Shown one piece after another: positions 1 to 7,464 of a stretch of DNA of 16,651 bases (positions are counted from its first letter, which is position 1; each line of letters opens with the position of its first letter). The notes under the pieces are model-generated. The model searched no databases. It saw only the letters and a list, made by a program, of their open reading frames with translations, and was not told where the DNA came from. The position numbers were made by a program, and so were the translations under genes. This stretch comes from Candidatus Rifleibacteriota bacterium. GTDB lineage: Bacteria > Riflebacteria > Ozemobacteria > Ozemobacterales > Ozemobacteraceae. The stretch lies in NCBI GenBank assembly GCA_029560455.1, contig JAKQKW010000026.1, positions 1 to 16,651 of the forward strand, in the 5' to 3' direction.

Positions 1-1022
1 AACGGGCTGATCATCGTGGTTATTGCAGCAAATGCGACATTGCCGAGCAGCATCCCGGAAAACGCCAGGGCCGGAGAAGGCGCGCTGATGACCTTGTTGT
101 TGAGAAGATTTTCGATGACATTGGCGAGAATGACGACACCGTACTCCTGTTTGCGTTTTGGAAACAGACTGAACGACAGGGCTGGAATGTCCTGAAAATC
201 ACGGTATAGCGGATCGATTACACCGACCAGAACGATTCTCTTTTCGATGAGCTTTTCGTGGATTTTTCTCTGCGCCTCGCCTGCTTCAATGAATTCAGAA
301 AAGGGAATGACATAAAAGTTATTGATATCGCCGACATAATTTATGAAACTGTAGCCTTCATACAGCTTCAACTTTGTCGTCAGCCTGTTTTCAGGTTGCC
401 GGTAAAAGGAAAGCGCGTTGCCTTCGCCGTTTACTTCTATTTTTCCGAGTCTTTCCATTATGGCGAGCGGCAGAGAGTAGATCGTGTCATTACCTAGTTT
501 TTTGAACGGCAGGTAGCGTCTTCGTATTGAGTCTGTGTCGTCTCTGATACCTCTGAAAATATTGACATAGCCATGAGACAGCTGGTCATTGCCGATTTCT
601 TTCCAGGGCTCGATGTAAATTTCCTGTCGGTCAGACTCAGTCGAGGTCTGAAATGTAGAGCTCATGACGATCGGACCGGAATAGGAAGCGAGACTGCCGA
701 TCAGAGTAACATCGTCTTCGCTGCTGAGCCGTCGTTCAAATATTACATCGAAAGCCAGAACCGCCGGTCGCAGATCGGCGGTTCTGTTGATAAGTTCTGC
801 ATAGACACTTCGCGGAATCACGCCGGAACGGCTGACGTCATATTTGTTGAAAGAATCGCTGTCGATGCCAATTATAACGACATCATCAGATCTTGCTGCG
901 AAGTTTTTCAGGTTGATGAGGATATCGTACGAATAATTCATCAGATAATTATTCGCATTTGAGAAGTAGAGCAGGCACAGCACGAAAAGCGATTGCAGCA
1001 GAGGATATAGAACTTTTCTCAC
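1..1022 (-). CDS. CHASE2-domain membrane sensor protein, 3' end beyond window
   Basis: The reading frame is open for 340 codons from a GTG at 1022-1020 to the window edge. Residues about 6-22 form an N-terminal membrane segment. Residues about 45-310 match the extracytoplasmic sensor domain CHASE2: DVVIIGIDSDS at 47-57, a PAVLAFDVIF core at 86-95, RIVLVGVID at 262-270, and the closing motif EYGVVILANVIENLL at 293-307. A second membrane segment begins near residue 318. Known CHASE2 proteins continue with about three membrane helices and then a cytoplasmic adenylate/guanylate cyclase, kinase or other output domain; that part is not in the window, so the output is unknown. The GTG lies 7 bases after the FecR stop codon, so the two are very likely cotranscribed. 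It was chosen because the next in-frame ATG would remove the first membrane helix. The stimulus of CHASE2 domains is not established. Confidence 0.85.
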   Translation of the reverse strand, partial: MRKVLYPLLQSLFVLCLLYFSNANNYLMNYSYDILINLKNFAARSDDVVIIGIDSDSFNKYDVSRSGVIPRSVYAELINRTADLRPAVLAFDVIFERRLSSEDDVTLIGSLASYSGPIVMSSTFQTSTESDRQEIYIEPWKEIGNDQLSHGYVNIFRGIRDDTDSIRRRYLPFKKLGNDTIYSLPLAIMERLGKIEVNGEGNALSFYRQPENRLTTKLKLYEGYSFINYVGDINNFYVIPFSEFIEAGEAQRKIHEKLIEKRIVLVGVIDPLYRDFQDIPALSFSLFPKRKQEYGVVILANVIENLLNNKVISAPSPALAFSGMLLGNVAFAAITTMISP

Positions 1023-1029
1023 AGGTTTC

Positions 1030-1713
1030 TTACTGTCTGCCTTCCAGATTTATGTCAGTTTTGAGTGACTCTTTGTCGCGCGAATAGAGCTTGTCGTCAT
1101 CGGCATTCGCCGGATCATACGGTCGTATTTCTGGGGCAGTCCTGGTTTCTTTGTTGTAAACCCATTGCTGGTTGGCTTCGACCGATAACTTTGAATCTGC
1201 CAGGCTGACGCCGACTTTTCCGCGCACCAGTGCAACCGAGATCTCGGCTTTTGTGTTTTCAACGCGTCCCATTGTCTGGTAAATCGATACAACTACTTCA
1301 TCGGTGGTGATTTCAAAGTTGCTGGAGCGGTTTTCGACCGGCGGCACGAAGAATGTCATGAGTCCGCTGACCAGGTTAACGACAAAGGTCTTGCCGTCAT
1401 TTTTCAGCGGTTTGATTACCAGCCTGCTGTTGGCGCTGTTCTTTTCGCTGTAAAAGAGATTTACCTTTGAATTGTCGTGCAGATAACTGATGGTTGCCAT
1501 TGAATCTTTGCCGACTTCAACGCTGTCATTTTCTTTAAGCTGCTGATCTTTAACTGCAGCAACAGAATTGACCTTCACTTCGCCGGTAAAGTCAGTGATT
1601 TTTGCCAGAATCGAAGAAGAGCCGGCGCCGGTACTACACCCGGTGAAGCTGATCAGAGCTACAAGCAGAAACACGCCGGCAATTACACCCACCAACAGAT
1701 TTTTGTTTTTCAC
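1030..1713 (-). CDS. FecR-domain lipoprotein-like protein
   Basis: This is a 227-residue protein beginning MKNKNLLVGV, with a hydrophobic stretch ending ISFTGC (Cys26). That looks like a lipoprotein signal, although Phe at -3 of the lipobox is unusual; an uncleaved membrane anchor is the alternative. Residues about 35-180 have the FecR pattern: ITDFTGEVKVNS, a short loop, LKENDSVEVGKDSMATI, a middle section that includes FVVNLVSGLMTFFVPP, and then VALVRGKVGVSLADSKLSVEANQQ in shorter pieces. FecR-type domains are periplasmic and are found as regulators and as partners of other envelope proteins. The start was moved from an ATG at 1746 to the GTG at 1713, because a strong AGGAGG sits 7 bases before the GTG and inside the longer frame. 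The stop is 7 bases from the CHASE2 start; a FecR-like protein next to a CHASE2 sensor is a recurring arrangement, so a shared signalling role is inferred. Confidence 0.82.
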   Translation of the reverse strand: MKNKNLLVGVIAGVFLLVALISFTGCSTGAGSSSILAKITDFTGEVKVNSVAAVKDQQLKENDSVEVGKDSMATISYLHDNSKVNLFYSEKNSANSRLVIKPLKNDGKTFVVNLVSGLMTFFVPPVENRSSNFEITTDEVVVSIYQTMGRVENTKAEISVALVRGKVGVSLADSKLSVEANQQWVYNKETRTAPEIRPYDPANADDDKLYSRDKESLKTDINLEGRQ

Positions 1714-1720
1714 GAACTTT

Positions 1721-1727
1721 TCCTCCT
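1721..1727 (-). promoter_or_regulatory. Strong ribosome binding site that decides the FecR start
   Basis: The minus strand reads AGGAGGA followed by AAAGTTC and GTG. This near-perfect Shine-Dalgarno supports initiation at the GTG at 1713. Initiation at the ATG at 1746 would add a charged 11-residue extension in front of the signal sequence. Confidence 0.75.
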
Positions 1728-1760
1728 CGAATTGCTGATCCATCAATGAATCAGTATTTA

Positions 1761-3566
1761 CTAATTTTGCAATGATGCCTCATACTCCCGGCGGCAACGT
1801 TCAAGATACTCGGTCACCGCCTGCCGTCCTCTTTTTAAGTAGACATCACACAGCTCATCCATATTGACATCATAAGGCGCCGAAACAAGATTAACGCTTT
1901 GCGCACCCCTGGCGACCGCATCGATTTTGCTCAATTCAGCTTTCAGCTGGTTGAGTTTACCACCCAGGTTGTTGAACTTCTGAATCTTTTTGATCATTTC
2001 TTTAAGTCTGGTGGCAGAAATGCTGTTGAATTGCTGTAGTTTCTGTTTTTCGCATTCGACGAACTCGACGCCGGCAAGATAGTTGTTCTCGCCATAGAAA
2101 CTGTACAGCAGGCTGAGAGTCGAGCTGGCCTGCTGTGCCAGTTCGGTTGCCGTTCGTCGCGGCCCTGAAACCGTGAGACGGGAACTGTTGATGCTGGCAA
2201 GCTGATAGAAAGACAGCATGCTCCTGCTGTATTTCTGCAGCTGCCTGGGTGTGAGTTTTCGGTAACTCGACTGCAGAAGCCGGTTAACGCGGGTAAATGC
2301 TTCCTGCATGCTTTGCGAATATTCCTGCGGCAGGCTTTCGGCAATGGTAACGAAGCGGCTGATCCGCGTGCTGTCGCGGTCATTTTCCGAGGCAGAAAGC
2401 AGATAACGCATTGCCATGATGGGAACCTGATAATTGAACATTGCATCAGGGCTGGGAGGAGCTATTCCGGCCGGCTTCAGCGCTAAAAGAATATCATCGA
2501 TCGGATCAACTGTCACTTCCAGAACCTGTAGAGCCCACTGTGCTTTCTGCACCGAATTGTCCATGACCTTAACCGTAGAAACAACATCATCTTTATCGCC
2601 AAGCAGTGCCAGTTCTGAATTCAGCTCGGAGATCGCTTCCTGATAGAGCTCAAGCGCGCAATGCAAAACGAGAATCTGTTTGAAAGCGGCCTCGGCCCGT
2701 GGACGGTCGGGAGCATTTTCGGGCATGCCGAGATCGACTATTTTCATGGTGCTGAAGGTTGATGCCTTGCAGTCTCTTTCGATGCCAGCAACAAGAGCGC
2801 TCAATGAAAAACCACCTCTGGCCAGATCGGCTTCGATACTGGTGTAAATATCGCTGGCAATTTCCTTGAAGAGATTCTTCTGTATCTCCTCGTAGGTAGC
2901 TGATGACATGCTGCTGACCGGGCAAACTATTTTGGTTGTCAGCTTGAAAGGGCTCGGGTCGGGCTGGTTGAGGCCATTATACCTGACGGTCACCTCTATG
3001 ATTTTTACGAGCCCGACCGGATTTGCCTGAGAGTCGTTGCTTATCTTAAGATCGTATGAATACTTTTCCAGCTCATTGACATTGAGAAATGTCTTGAAGC
3101 CACTTTCACTGCCTCTGAACAGGTCGTTCTCGGGTTTGAATTCGATGATGCCGAAATAGAAACCGGACTCTTTATCAGCATCTGCATAACTGATCACCGG
3201 AATATCACGAAGCGCAACTTTGTAATCAGGCTTGTTAAGCAGCTGGTTGAAGTTGATGTTTTCGGCGATCGGATTGACCAGGCATGAGCTTTTGTCGAGA
3301 TTGTTGTTGTTGCCGATATTGTTGATGCCGGCGAGAAAGTTCGGGTTGACCTCGATGCGCTCTTTTATCAGCTTGATGACTACATCTGCGATATATGCGC
3401 GGGTCAGATATTCTGAGTTCATGTGATGTTGCTTTTTGGTTGATACAAAGCTGTTGGCAATGAAGTAAATGAAAAAAGCCAGCAAAACCACGGCAAAAAT
3501 CATTTCAATGATGGTAAAACCGACGCGCGCCCGCATAGATGGCTTTTTTGAACGAATGATACTCAT
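1761..3566 (-). CDS. Oversized I-like pseudopilin with a long helical C-terminal extension
   Basis: This 601-residue protein starts with a type IV prepilin leader of 16 residues ending in Gly16. Then come Phe17, Glu21 (FTIIE) and a hydrophobic helix to about residue 42, which is the processing and assembly signal recognised by prepilin peptidase. Residues 43-216 look like an I/V-type pseudopilin body: a helix continuing past the membrane, then strands ending GLVKIIEVTVRYNG and PFKLTTKIV. Cys95 and Cys215 could form a disulfide. Residues about 222-601 are almost entirely predicted helix, rich in Gln, Leu, Ser and Lys, with no family I recognise. Usual I-type pseudopilins are 120-200 residues, so the extension is remarkable. 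Its ATG overlaps the stop of the upstream K-like gene (ATGA), implying translational coupling. The long tail would project from a pilus or pseudopilus tip; that is inference. Confidence 0.85.
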   Translation of the reverse strand: MSIIRSKKPSMRARVGFTIIEMIFAVVLLAFFIYFIANSFVSTKKQHHMNSEYLTRAYIADVVIKLIKERIEVNPNFLAGINNIGNNNNLDKSSCLVNPIAENINFNQLLNKPDYKVALRDIPVISYADADKESGFYFGIIEFKPENDLFRGSESGFKTFLNVNELEKYSYDLKISNDSQANPVGLVKIIEVTVRYNGLNQPDPSPFKLTTKIVCPVSSMSSATYEEIQKNLFKEIASDIYTSIEADLARGGFSLSALVAGIERDCKASTFSTMKIVDLGMPENAPDRPRAEAAFKQILVLHCALELYQEAISELNSELALLGDKDDVVSTVKVMDNSVQKAQWALQVLEVTVDPIDDILLALKPAGIAPPSPDAMFNYQVPIMAMRYLLSASENDRDSTRISRFVTIAESLPQEYSQSMQEAFTRVNRLLQSSYRKLTPRQLQKYSRSMLSFYQLASINSSRLTVSGPRRTATELAQQASSTLSLLYSFYGENNYLAGVEFVECEKQKLQQFNSISATRLKEMIKKIQKFNNLGGKLNQLKAELSKIDAVARGAQSVNLVSAPYDVNMDELCDVYLKRGRQAVTEYLERCRREYEASLQN

Positions 3567-4159
3567 GTCTGGCTCAACTCTGGCGGCAGATCTTCTGAAG
3601 GTGAGTCGCTGCTTTCTGTCTCATCGACGAACAATGACACTCCTTCGCCAATAGTGTCGATGAGATCGCGTTTGTAGACTTCATAGTATTTATGGCGGCA
3701 GATCATGTCGCCTGTTCTGCGATTTTCAATGATCACCGAAATTATGATTATCTTCTGATCGTCTTTTACCGTCGAGCTGATATCGCCGCGATAATCGAGG
3801 TTTGCAGCCAGCCAGGGGTCGCTTTTGTACATTTCGGCGATCGAGGCCTGCAGTTTGCGTGCCCAGGTTCCGGTGCCTGCACTGCTAAGCGGGAACCTCT
3901 GCTTTTCCTTGAAAAATCGCTCGCTCCATGGCGCACTGTAGGCCTGTGCTGTCAGAAACACGTGAATTGCGTCAGCCAGCAATGCTGCTTTGGTGTTGAC
4001 CACGAAATTTTTGCTGGAGCCTCTCTCCTGATTGGTTATGATCCAGAGCGAAAAGATTCCGATGGAAAGCGTCGAAAATAGAACGAGAACGACAGGCAGG
4101 GCCATTCCACGTTTATTAGTGCGGTTCAGGCCGCTCTTAATATCTGACAGCTTTTGCAT
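3563..4159 (-). CDS. K/PilX-like minor pseudopilin lacking Glu5 (cluster B)
   Basis: The product is 198 residues. An 18-residue basic leader ends KRG, followed by MALPVVLVLFSTLSIGIF, a typical pilin hydrophobic helix. Position 5 of the mature protein is not glutamate (MALPV, so Val, with Pro at position 4); loss of Glu5 is characteristic of GspK-type tip pseudopilins and PilX-type pilins. The rest is a mixed fold with a strand pair KIIIISVIIENRR near residues 130-145 and an acidic C-terminal tail (ETESSDSPSEDLPPE). The start is well supported by GAGGT six bases before the ATG. The gene overlaps the upstream J-like gene by 23 bases and the downstream 601-residue gene by 4. In type II secretion, K caps the pseudopilus with I and J; an equivalent cap role is inferred here. 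A minor pilin of a type IV pilus is the main alternative. Confidence 0.8.
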   Translation of the reverse strand: MQKLSDIKSGLNRTNKRGMALPVVLVLFSTLSIGIFSLWIITNQERGSSKNFVVNTKAALLADAIHVFLTAQAYSAPWSERFFKEKQRFPLSSAGTGTWARKLQASIAEMYKSDPWLAANLDYRGDISSTVKDDQKIIIISVIIENRRTGDMICRHKYYEVYKRDLIDTIGEGVSLFVDETESSDSPSEDLPPELSQT

Positions 4160-4700
4160 TTTTCAACCTCACCAGGAATACGCTGCCGGCAGAATCATGC
4201 GTTTCCAGACCAAATCCGGAATCGCGATCCTTGTCGCTGCCAAATTTAAGTTTGATCATCACTGAAGCCGGGCTCATCACCGTGAACTCGACCATCTCGA
4301 CGTCGCGCAGATTTATTGGCCGGATCCCCTGTTTGGCCATATCTATTTCGGGGGTGCCGTTCTCTCTGAATGACCGCAGAAAGCCGTTGTGCAGTCTGAC
4401 TTTGATCCATTCATTGTCAGTGTCACGAAAAACCATTTCCTCTGATGTTTTGACCGGATCAGGAGTAATTATTTCAGCGCCGCGGGCAATACGGTTCGCC
4501 AGCAGGGCATCAGCCAGTCTGAGGCTCTGGTGTAGTGATACTTCCTGAGTGAGCCCAGGCAATCTTCGCGAAAACACCGAATAAACCTGAATCACTCCGG
4601 CCAGCACTATTGAAAAAATGCCCAGAGCGATAAGAACTTCAACAATGGTGAAGCCCTGGCAAGGCGTCGATACGCGTTTCAGCAGAGATTTCAGAAACAT
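4137..4700 (-). CDS. J/PilW-like minor pseudopilin (cluster B)
   Basis: The product is 187 residues. A 16-residue leader ends CQG, cleavage would precede FTIVEVLIALGIFSIVLAGV, and Glu21 sits at mature position 5. The body fits the J/W pattern: a helix containing RLADALLANRIARG, then strands such as EMVFRD, WIKVRLHNGFLRSF and a late VEMVEFTVM. Such proteins are inserted in the inner membrane, processed by prepilin peptidase and incorporated at or near the tip of a pseudopilus or type IV pilus. It is the first gene of cluster B. There is no longer in-frame start because a TAA lies six codons upstream. The ribosome site is poor: a run of G ends one base before the ATG and sits at the base of a long hairpin (4705-4758), so translation may be controlled by that structure. 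Confidence 0.85.
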   Translation of the reverse strand: MFLKSLLKRVSTPCQGFTIVEVLIALGIFSIVLAGVIQVYSVFSRRLPGLTQEVSLHQSLRLADALLANRIARGAEIITPDPVKTSEEMVFRDTDNEWIKVRLHNGFLRSFRENGTPEIDMAKQGIRPINLRDVEMVEFTVMSPASVMIKLKFGSDKDRDSGFGLETHDSAGSVFLVRLKNAKAVRY

Positions 4701-4704
4701 GCCC

Positions 4705-4758
4705 CCATAGCAGAATTATCAGTGTTTCTGTCAGTGTACTGTGATTCTTCTGCTATGG
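4705..4758 (-). promoter_or_regulatory. Long inverted repeat in the leader of pseudopilin cluster B
   Basis: Perfect 11-base arms, CCATAGCAGAA at 4705-4715 and TTCTGCTATGG at 4748-4758, are extended inward by ATCA/TGAT (4718-4721 with 4742-4745) after a 2x2 internal loop. It lies between the pseudoprotease stop (4793) and the cluster B start (4700). On the minus-strand transcript the second arm ends four bases before the ATG and contains the G-rich stretch that would serve as ribosome site. There is no T-tract on either side, so it is not an ordinary intrinsic terminator. RNA hairpin, RNase processing site or protein-binding palindrome are all possible. Confidence 0.6.
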
Positions 4759-4792
4759 CCAGTTGTATTGTAAGATTGCACTCAAATGCAGG

Positions 4793-6145
4793 CTAAAACT
4801 CTTTGCCTTTCATGAATTCGGTTTTGATGAAGTTATAGCGTGCCTGATTGACCTGCTTGAGCCAGGCCGGCGCGGCAAAGTAGCCGACGACAGCCTGTTG
4901 CATGTCAATGTAGGCGTCGTAACTGCTCTGGTTCTTGTCGAAGGTGTCTTTCCACTTCTGGGTGACTTCGGGGTGATAATAGAGAAAGCGCAGGGCCATT
5001 TCGCGCATGAGAATCTCTTTGAAGCGCTTGCCGCGCGCGGCATCATCGAGTTCGACGAACGATGTCATGAACCATGAGTTCTGGGTGACGAAGACGAAAC
5101 CTTCGGCCGAAAAGGCGGTTTCGGTATCGGTTGTCGGCATGTAGGCAATAGCCTGGGTGCAGGTCGAGAAAAACTTGGGCAGCACTTCGAAAAGCTCAGC
5201 GATTGCGCTTTTGAGAAGATCGGGTGCTGTTTTCCATTCTGTGGGCAGGCTGGCAGCGGCAGTGCCCACATCTACTTCGGTGACGATCGGCATGTAGTCT
5301 CCATCTGGTATTGCGGGGGCGCCGCTGGCAGTCGGAGTTTCGACATTGTTGCCCGGATCGTTGCCGGGGTCGGTGGTGTTCGAAGCCGCGTCGTCGACCG
5401 GCTTGTAATCCCAGCCGGAGACGGATGCGCCGCCCATTACATTGTTTTTTACAAAATCATAACGGGCTTGTGATTTGCTCTGCAGGCTGGCAGGAGCCGC
5501 ACAGTATTCGCCGATTGCGAAGGCTAGGTCGATCATCAGCGGCGTTTTGCCGGGCAGTACAACCATGTTGGTTTCGGCGCCCGGGCCGTATACTTTGGTT
5601 GAATAGTCGCCATAAGTCACGGTTTTGCCATATGCCTTGAAGACGTCGGGGTTTTCCTGGATAAAGCTGTAGGCCATGCCGCGGGCCAGAATGTATTTGA
5701 AGCGCGCCACTTTTTCGGCGCTGGTCGGCATGCGGTTATAAGTAGCCTTGAATTTCTTCGTGTAGACCGACGACGGGAACATTGATCCGTGACCCATCTG
5801 TACGATGCCATACTGCTCGTTGAAGCCGTTGTATTTGACTTCAAAGTCAAGATTGCTCGGTTCGAGATAGATCATGCGGGTGGCTGAACGGAATTTTTCC
5901 GGCAGCGCGGTCAGCACTGCCTTTACGGCGTTGAGCCAGTCTTCTGACCAGCGATGGACATCGGGGTCATCGGCAATCTCGATGTCGAACTGGTCGCGAA
6001 TGCTGTTTTTAAGGGTTTCGAGCGGGTCGGTGTCGCTGGCGTTGTCGTAGACCTGGTATACTGCGTCGAGGTAGCTTTCGGACTGGCTCCATGCCGGAAC
6101 CGAAAGAGCCAGAAGAACCGCCATTACTACTGCTAGTTTGTTCAT
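4793..6145 (-). CDS. Secreted tandem-duplicated pseudo-metallopeptidase
   Basis: The 450-residue product has a clear signal peptide (cleavage near AWSQ, residues 18-21) and the same mature start, S-YLD, as the zincin encoded just upstream. It contains two copies of the zincin domain of that neighbour, at about residues 45-240 and 300-450, joined by an Asn/Asp/Thr/Pro/Gly linker. At the position of HEMTH, copy 1 has RGMAY (155-159) and copy 2 has REMAL (381-385). The downstream glutamate of the neighbour's EDMAES is Phe in copy 1 (IDLAFA) and Gln in copy 2 (IDMQQA). All zinc ligands are therefore gone, and it should not be a protease of this type. Flanking landmarks are kept: PDV/PEV after the helix and ARYDFVK / ARYNFIK near each end. 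The start has AAGGA 8 bases upstream and lies 13 bases after the zincin stop. Likely roles are binding, inhibition or structure. Confidence 0.85.
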   Translation of the reverse strand: MNKLAVVMAVLLALSVPAWSQSESYLDAVYQVYDNASDTDPLETLKNSIRDQFDIEIADDPDVHRWSEDWLNAVKAVLTALPEKFRSATRMIYLEPSNLDFEVKYNGFNEQYGIVQMGHGSMFPSSVYTKKFKATYNRMPTSAEKVARFKYILARGMAYSFIQENPDVFKAYGKTVTYGDYSTKVYGPGAETNMVVLPGKTPLMIDLAFAIGEYCAAPASLQSKSQARYDFVKNNVMGGASVSGWDYKPVDDAASNTTDPGNDPGNNVETPTASGAPAIPDGDYMPIVTEVDVGTAAASLPTEWKTAPDLLKSAIAELFEVLPKFFSTCTQAIAYMPTTDTETAFSAEGFVFVTQNSWFMTSFVELDDAARGKRFKEILMREMALRFLYYHPEVTQKWKDTFDKNQSSYDAYIDMQQAVVGYFAAPAWLKQVNQARYNFIKTEFMKGKEF

Positions 6146-6158
6146 CGGCTTGTTCCTT

Positions 6159-7385
6159 TCAGTTCAGGTATTCTTTGCCATCCATGATGTACTTTTTGAT
6201 GAAGTTGTAGCGCTCGAGATCCATGGTGGTGCCGCTCCTCGATACAAAGACACCGTTTCTGATCGAGCCGCCTGACCAGTAGGTAGCTACTGATTCAGCC
6301 ATGTCTTCTACCGGCTGAGTTCGGCCATAACCGGTCGGGCACTGGCCGGCGAGGCGGCCGCCCGGCCAGAACTTCTGGCTCCAGGTCTGCATGACCTGCG
6401 GATAGGTATTCTGGAAACAGTGAGTCATTTCGTGAACCAGAGTGCGCTTGAAGTTATGCTTGAGATAAGCCATCTGTTCTTCGGTAGTCGGGGCGCGGCC
6501 GTAGGCGGCTACCAGCGAATTATAGGCGCCCTGTGTCATCTGGGCACTGAGGTCGAGCATGTGAATCTTGCGCTGCGGAACGATAACGTAAGCAGCGGCG
6601 CTGGGTGGTATTCTCGGGTCGTAAGGGGGGCCGTCGCGGTAGACGACATCGGTGCATTTTCTGAAGAATGGCGGCAGAGAGGCGAGAGCTTCGTCGGCAG
6701 CTCGCAGCTGATTTTCGCTCCAGGTCTGGTTTTGACCGTCTACTGCATCTATGCCGTATTTCTGCTTGATCGCGGCGCGAACACCCTCTTTGCCCGTGGC
6801 GGTGCTGGTTCCCGTGCTGGTAGCTGTTGCTGTGGCAGTGCTGGTAGAGGTTCGTGTGCTGGTGGAAGTAGCGGTGCCGGTAGATGTTCGCGTGCCGGTT
6901 GAGGTTGCAGTTGAAGTGCCGGTGGATGTTCGGGTTGCGGTACTGGTGGAGGTAGAAGTTGCAGTACCGGTAGAGGTTCGGGTTGCAGTGCTGGTGGATG
7001 TCGAGGTGCTGGTCGAAGTTGAGGTGCCAGTTACCGGCGGTTTGGGCTTCGGCACGATTTTTTCGCAGGGAATCACTACTACGACAACTCTGGCGCCGCA
7101 CATTTTGCCGCCAATGATACGCATGAGCTGGTTGATAATGCTCTGCAGGCGTTCGAGCGCCTTCTGTTGCGCCGGGTCGCCAGTCGGGTCAGGTACATCT
7201 ACGACTTTCGGAGGAGTGTTGTCGTCGCCGTTCACGTAGCGTGCTTCGGGTTCATCGGCAACTGCCGAGGTGCCCCGGTCGTCAGCACTGTAAATACTGT
7301 CGAGATAACTGCCGCTTTGCCCGTAAACCGGAGCAAAAGCGATGAAAATCAGCATGCTTACCAGTAGCAGCCATTTCTGAGTCAT
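6159..7385 (-). CDS. Secreted HExxH zinc metallopeptidase with Thr-rich linker
   Basis: The 408-residue product has a signal peptide (residues 1-22, ending PVYG), a short N-terminal region with Cys96 and Cys107, a linker at 119-198 in which nearly every second residue is Thr, and a catalytic domain at about 200-408. The catalytic helix contains HEMTH (His318, Glu319, His322), and EDMAES (360-365) supplies a probable third ligand, Glu364, as in gluzincins. The helix before it, SENQLRAADEALASLPPFF, together with this motif arrangement resembles anthrax lethal factor-like (ATLF/PPEP-type) peptidases; that family assignment is tentative. It should be exported and act outside the cytoplasm; the substrate is unknown. 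The start was moved from an ATG at 7406 to the ATG at 7385, because GGGGGAGG lies 6 bases before it. It is followed after 13 bases by its catalytically dead homologue, so the two are surely coexpressed. Confidence 0.85.
   Translation of the reverse strand: MTQKWLLLVSMLIFIAFAPVYGQSGSYLDSIYSADDRGTSAVADEPEARYVNGDDNTPPKVVDVPDPTGDPAQQKALERLQSIINQLMRIIGGKMCGARVVVVVIPCEKIVPKPKPPVTGTSTSTSTSTSTSTATRTSTGTATSTSTSTATRTSTGTSTATSTGTRTSTGTATSTSTRTSTSTATATATSTGTSTATGKEGVRAAIKQKYGIDAVDGQNQTWSENQLRAADEALASLPPFFRKCTDVVYRDGPPYDPRIPPSAAAYVIVPQRKIHMLDLSAQMTQGAYNSLVAAYGRAPTTEEQMAYLKHNFKRTLVHEMTHCFQNTYPQVMQTWSQKFWPGGRLAGQCPTGYGRTQPVEDMAESVATYWSGGSIRNGVFVSRSGTTMDLERYNFIKKYIMDGKEYLN
6792..7031 (-). repeat. Low-complexity repeat encoding a Thr-alternating linker
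   Basis: About 240 bases are built from degenerate 6-base units, each encoding Thr plus Ser, Ala, Gly or Arg. Longer imperfect repeats exist: the encoded TATRTSTGT string occurs twice, 20 residues apart. The tract forms residues 119-198 of the zincin. Length changes in whole 6-base units keep the frame, so the linker can vary in length between strains without inactivating the gene. Such Thr/Ser-rich linkers are often extended and O-glycosylated; glycosylation here is inference. Confidence 0.85.
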
Positions 7386-7412
7386 AGAATACCTCCCCCT
7401 GTACATTCACCT

Positions 7413-7424
7413 GTATAATTATAC
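7413..7424 (-). promoter_or_regulatory. Palindrome overlapping a consensus -10 upstream of the zincin gene
   Basis: The bases GTATAATTATAC form a perfect 12-base palindrome that holds a TATAAT in each orientation. On the minus strand the -10 would be 7423-7418, giving a leader of about 25 bases that includes the GGGGGAGG ribosome site. The -35 is weak: TTGCAA at 7449-7444 is 20 bases away. The palindrome could be an operator or simply an AT-rich promoter core. Confidence 0.4.
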
Positions 7425-7464
7425 GAAATTTTATAACAATTTGTTGCAAAAAAACGATATGGGG

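Noticed and set aside
573..962. Plus-strand open frame of 129 codons opposite the CHASE2 gene
   Set aside because: The minus strand carries a clean 340-codon CHASE2 frame across the same bases; the plus frame has no recognisable domain.
4705..4758. Intrinsic terminator after the pseudoprotease gene
   Set aside because: The stem is good, but neither strand has a T-tract after it, and the stem runs into the next start codon.
6751..7239. Plus-strand open frame of 162 codons rich in Val-x-Val, opposite the zincin
   Set aside because: It is the antisense reading of the Thr linker repeat, which lacks stops in several frames; there is no ribosome site or known domain.
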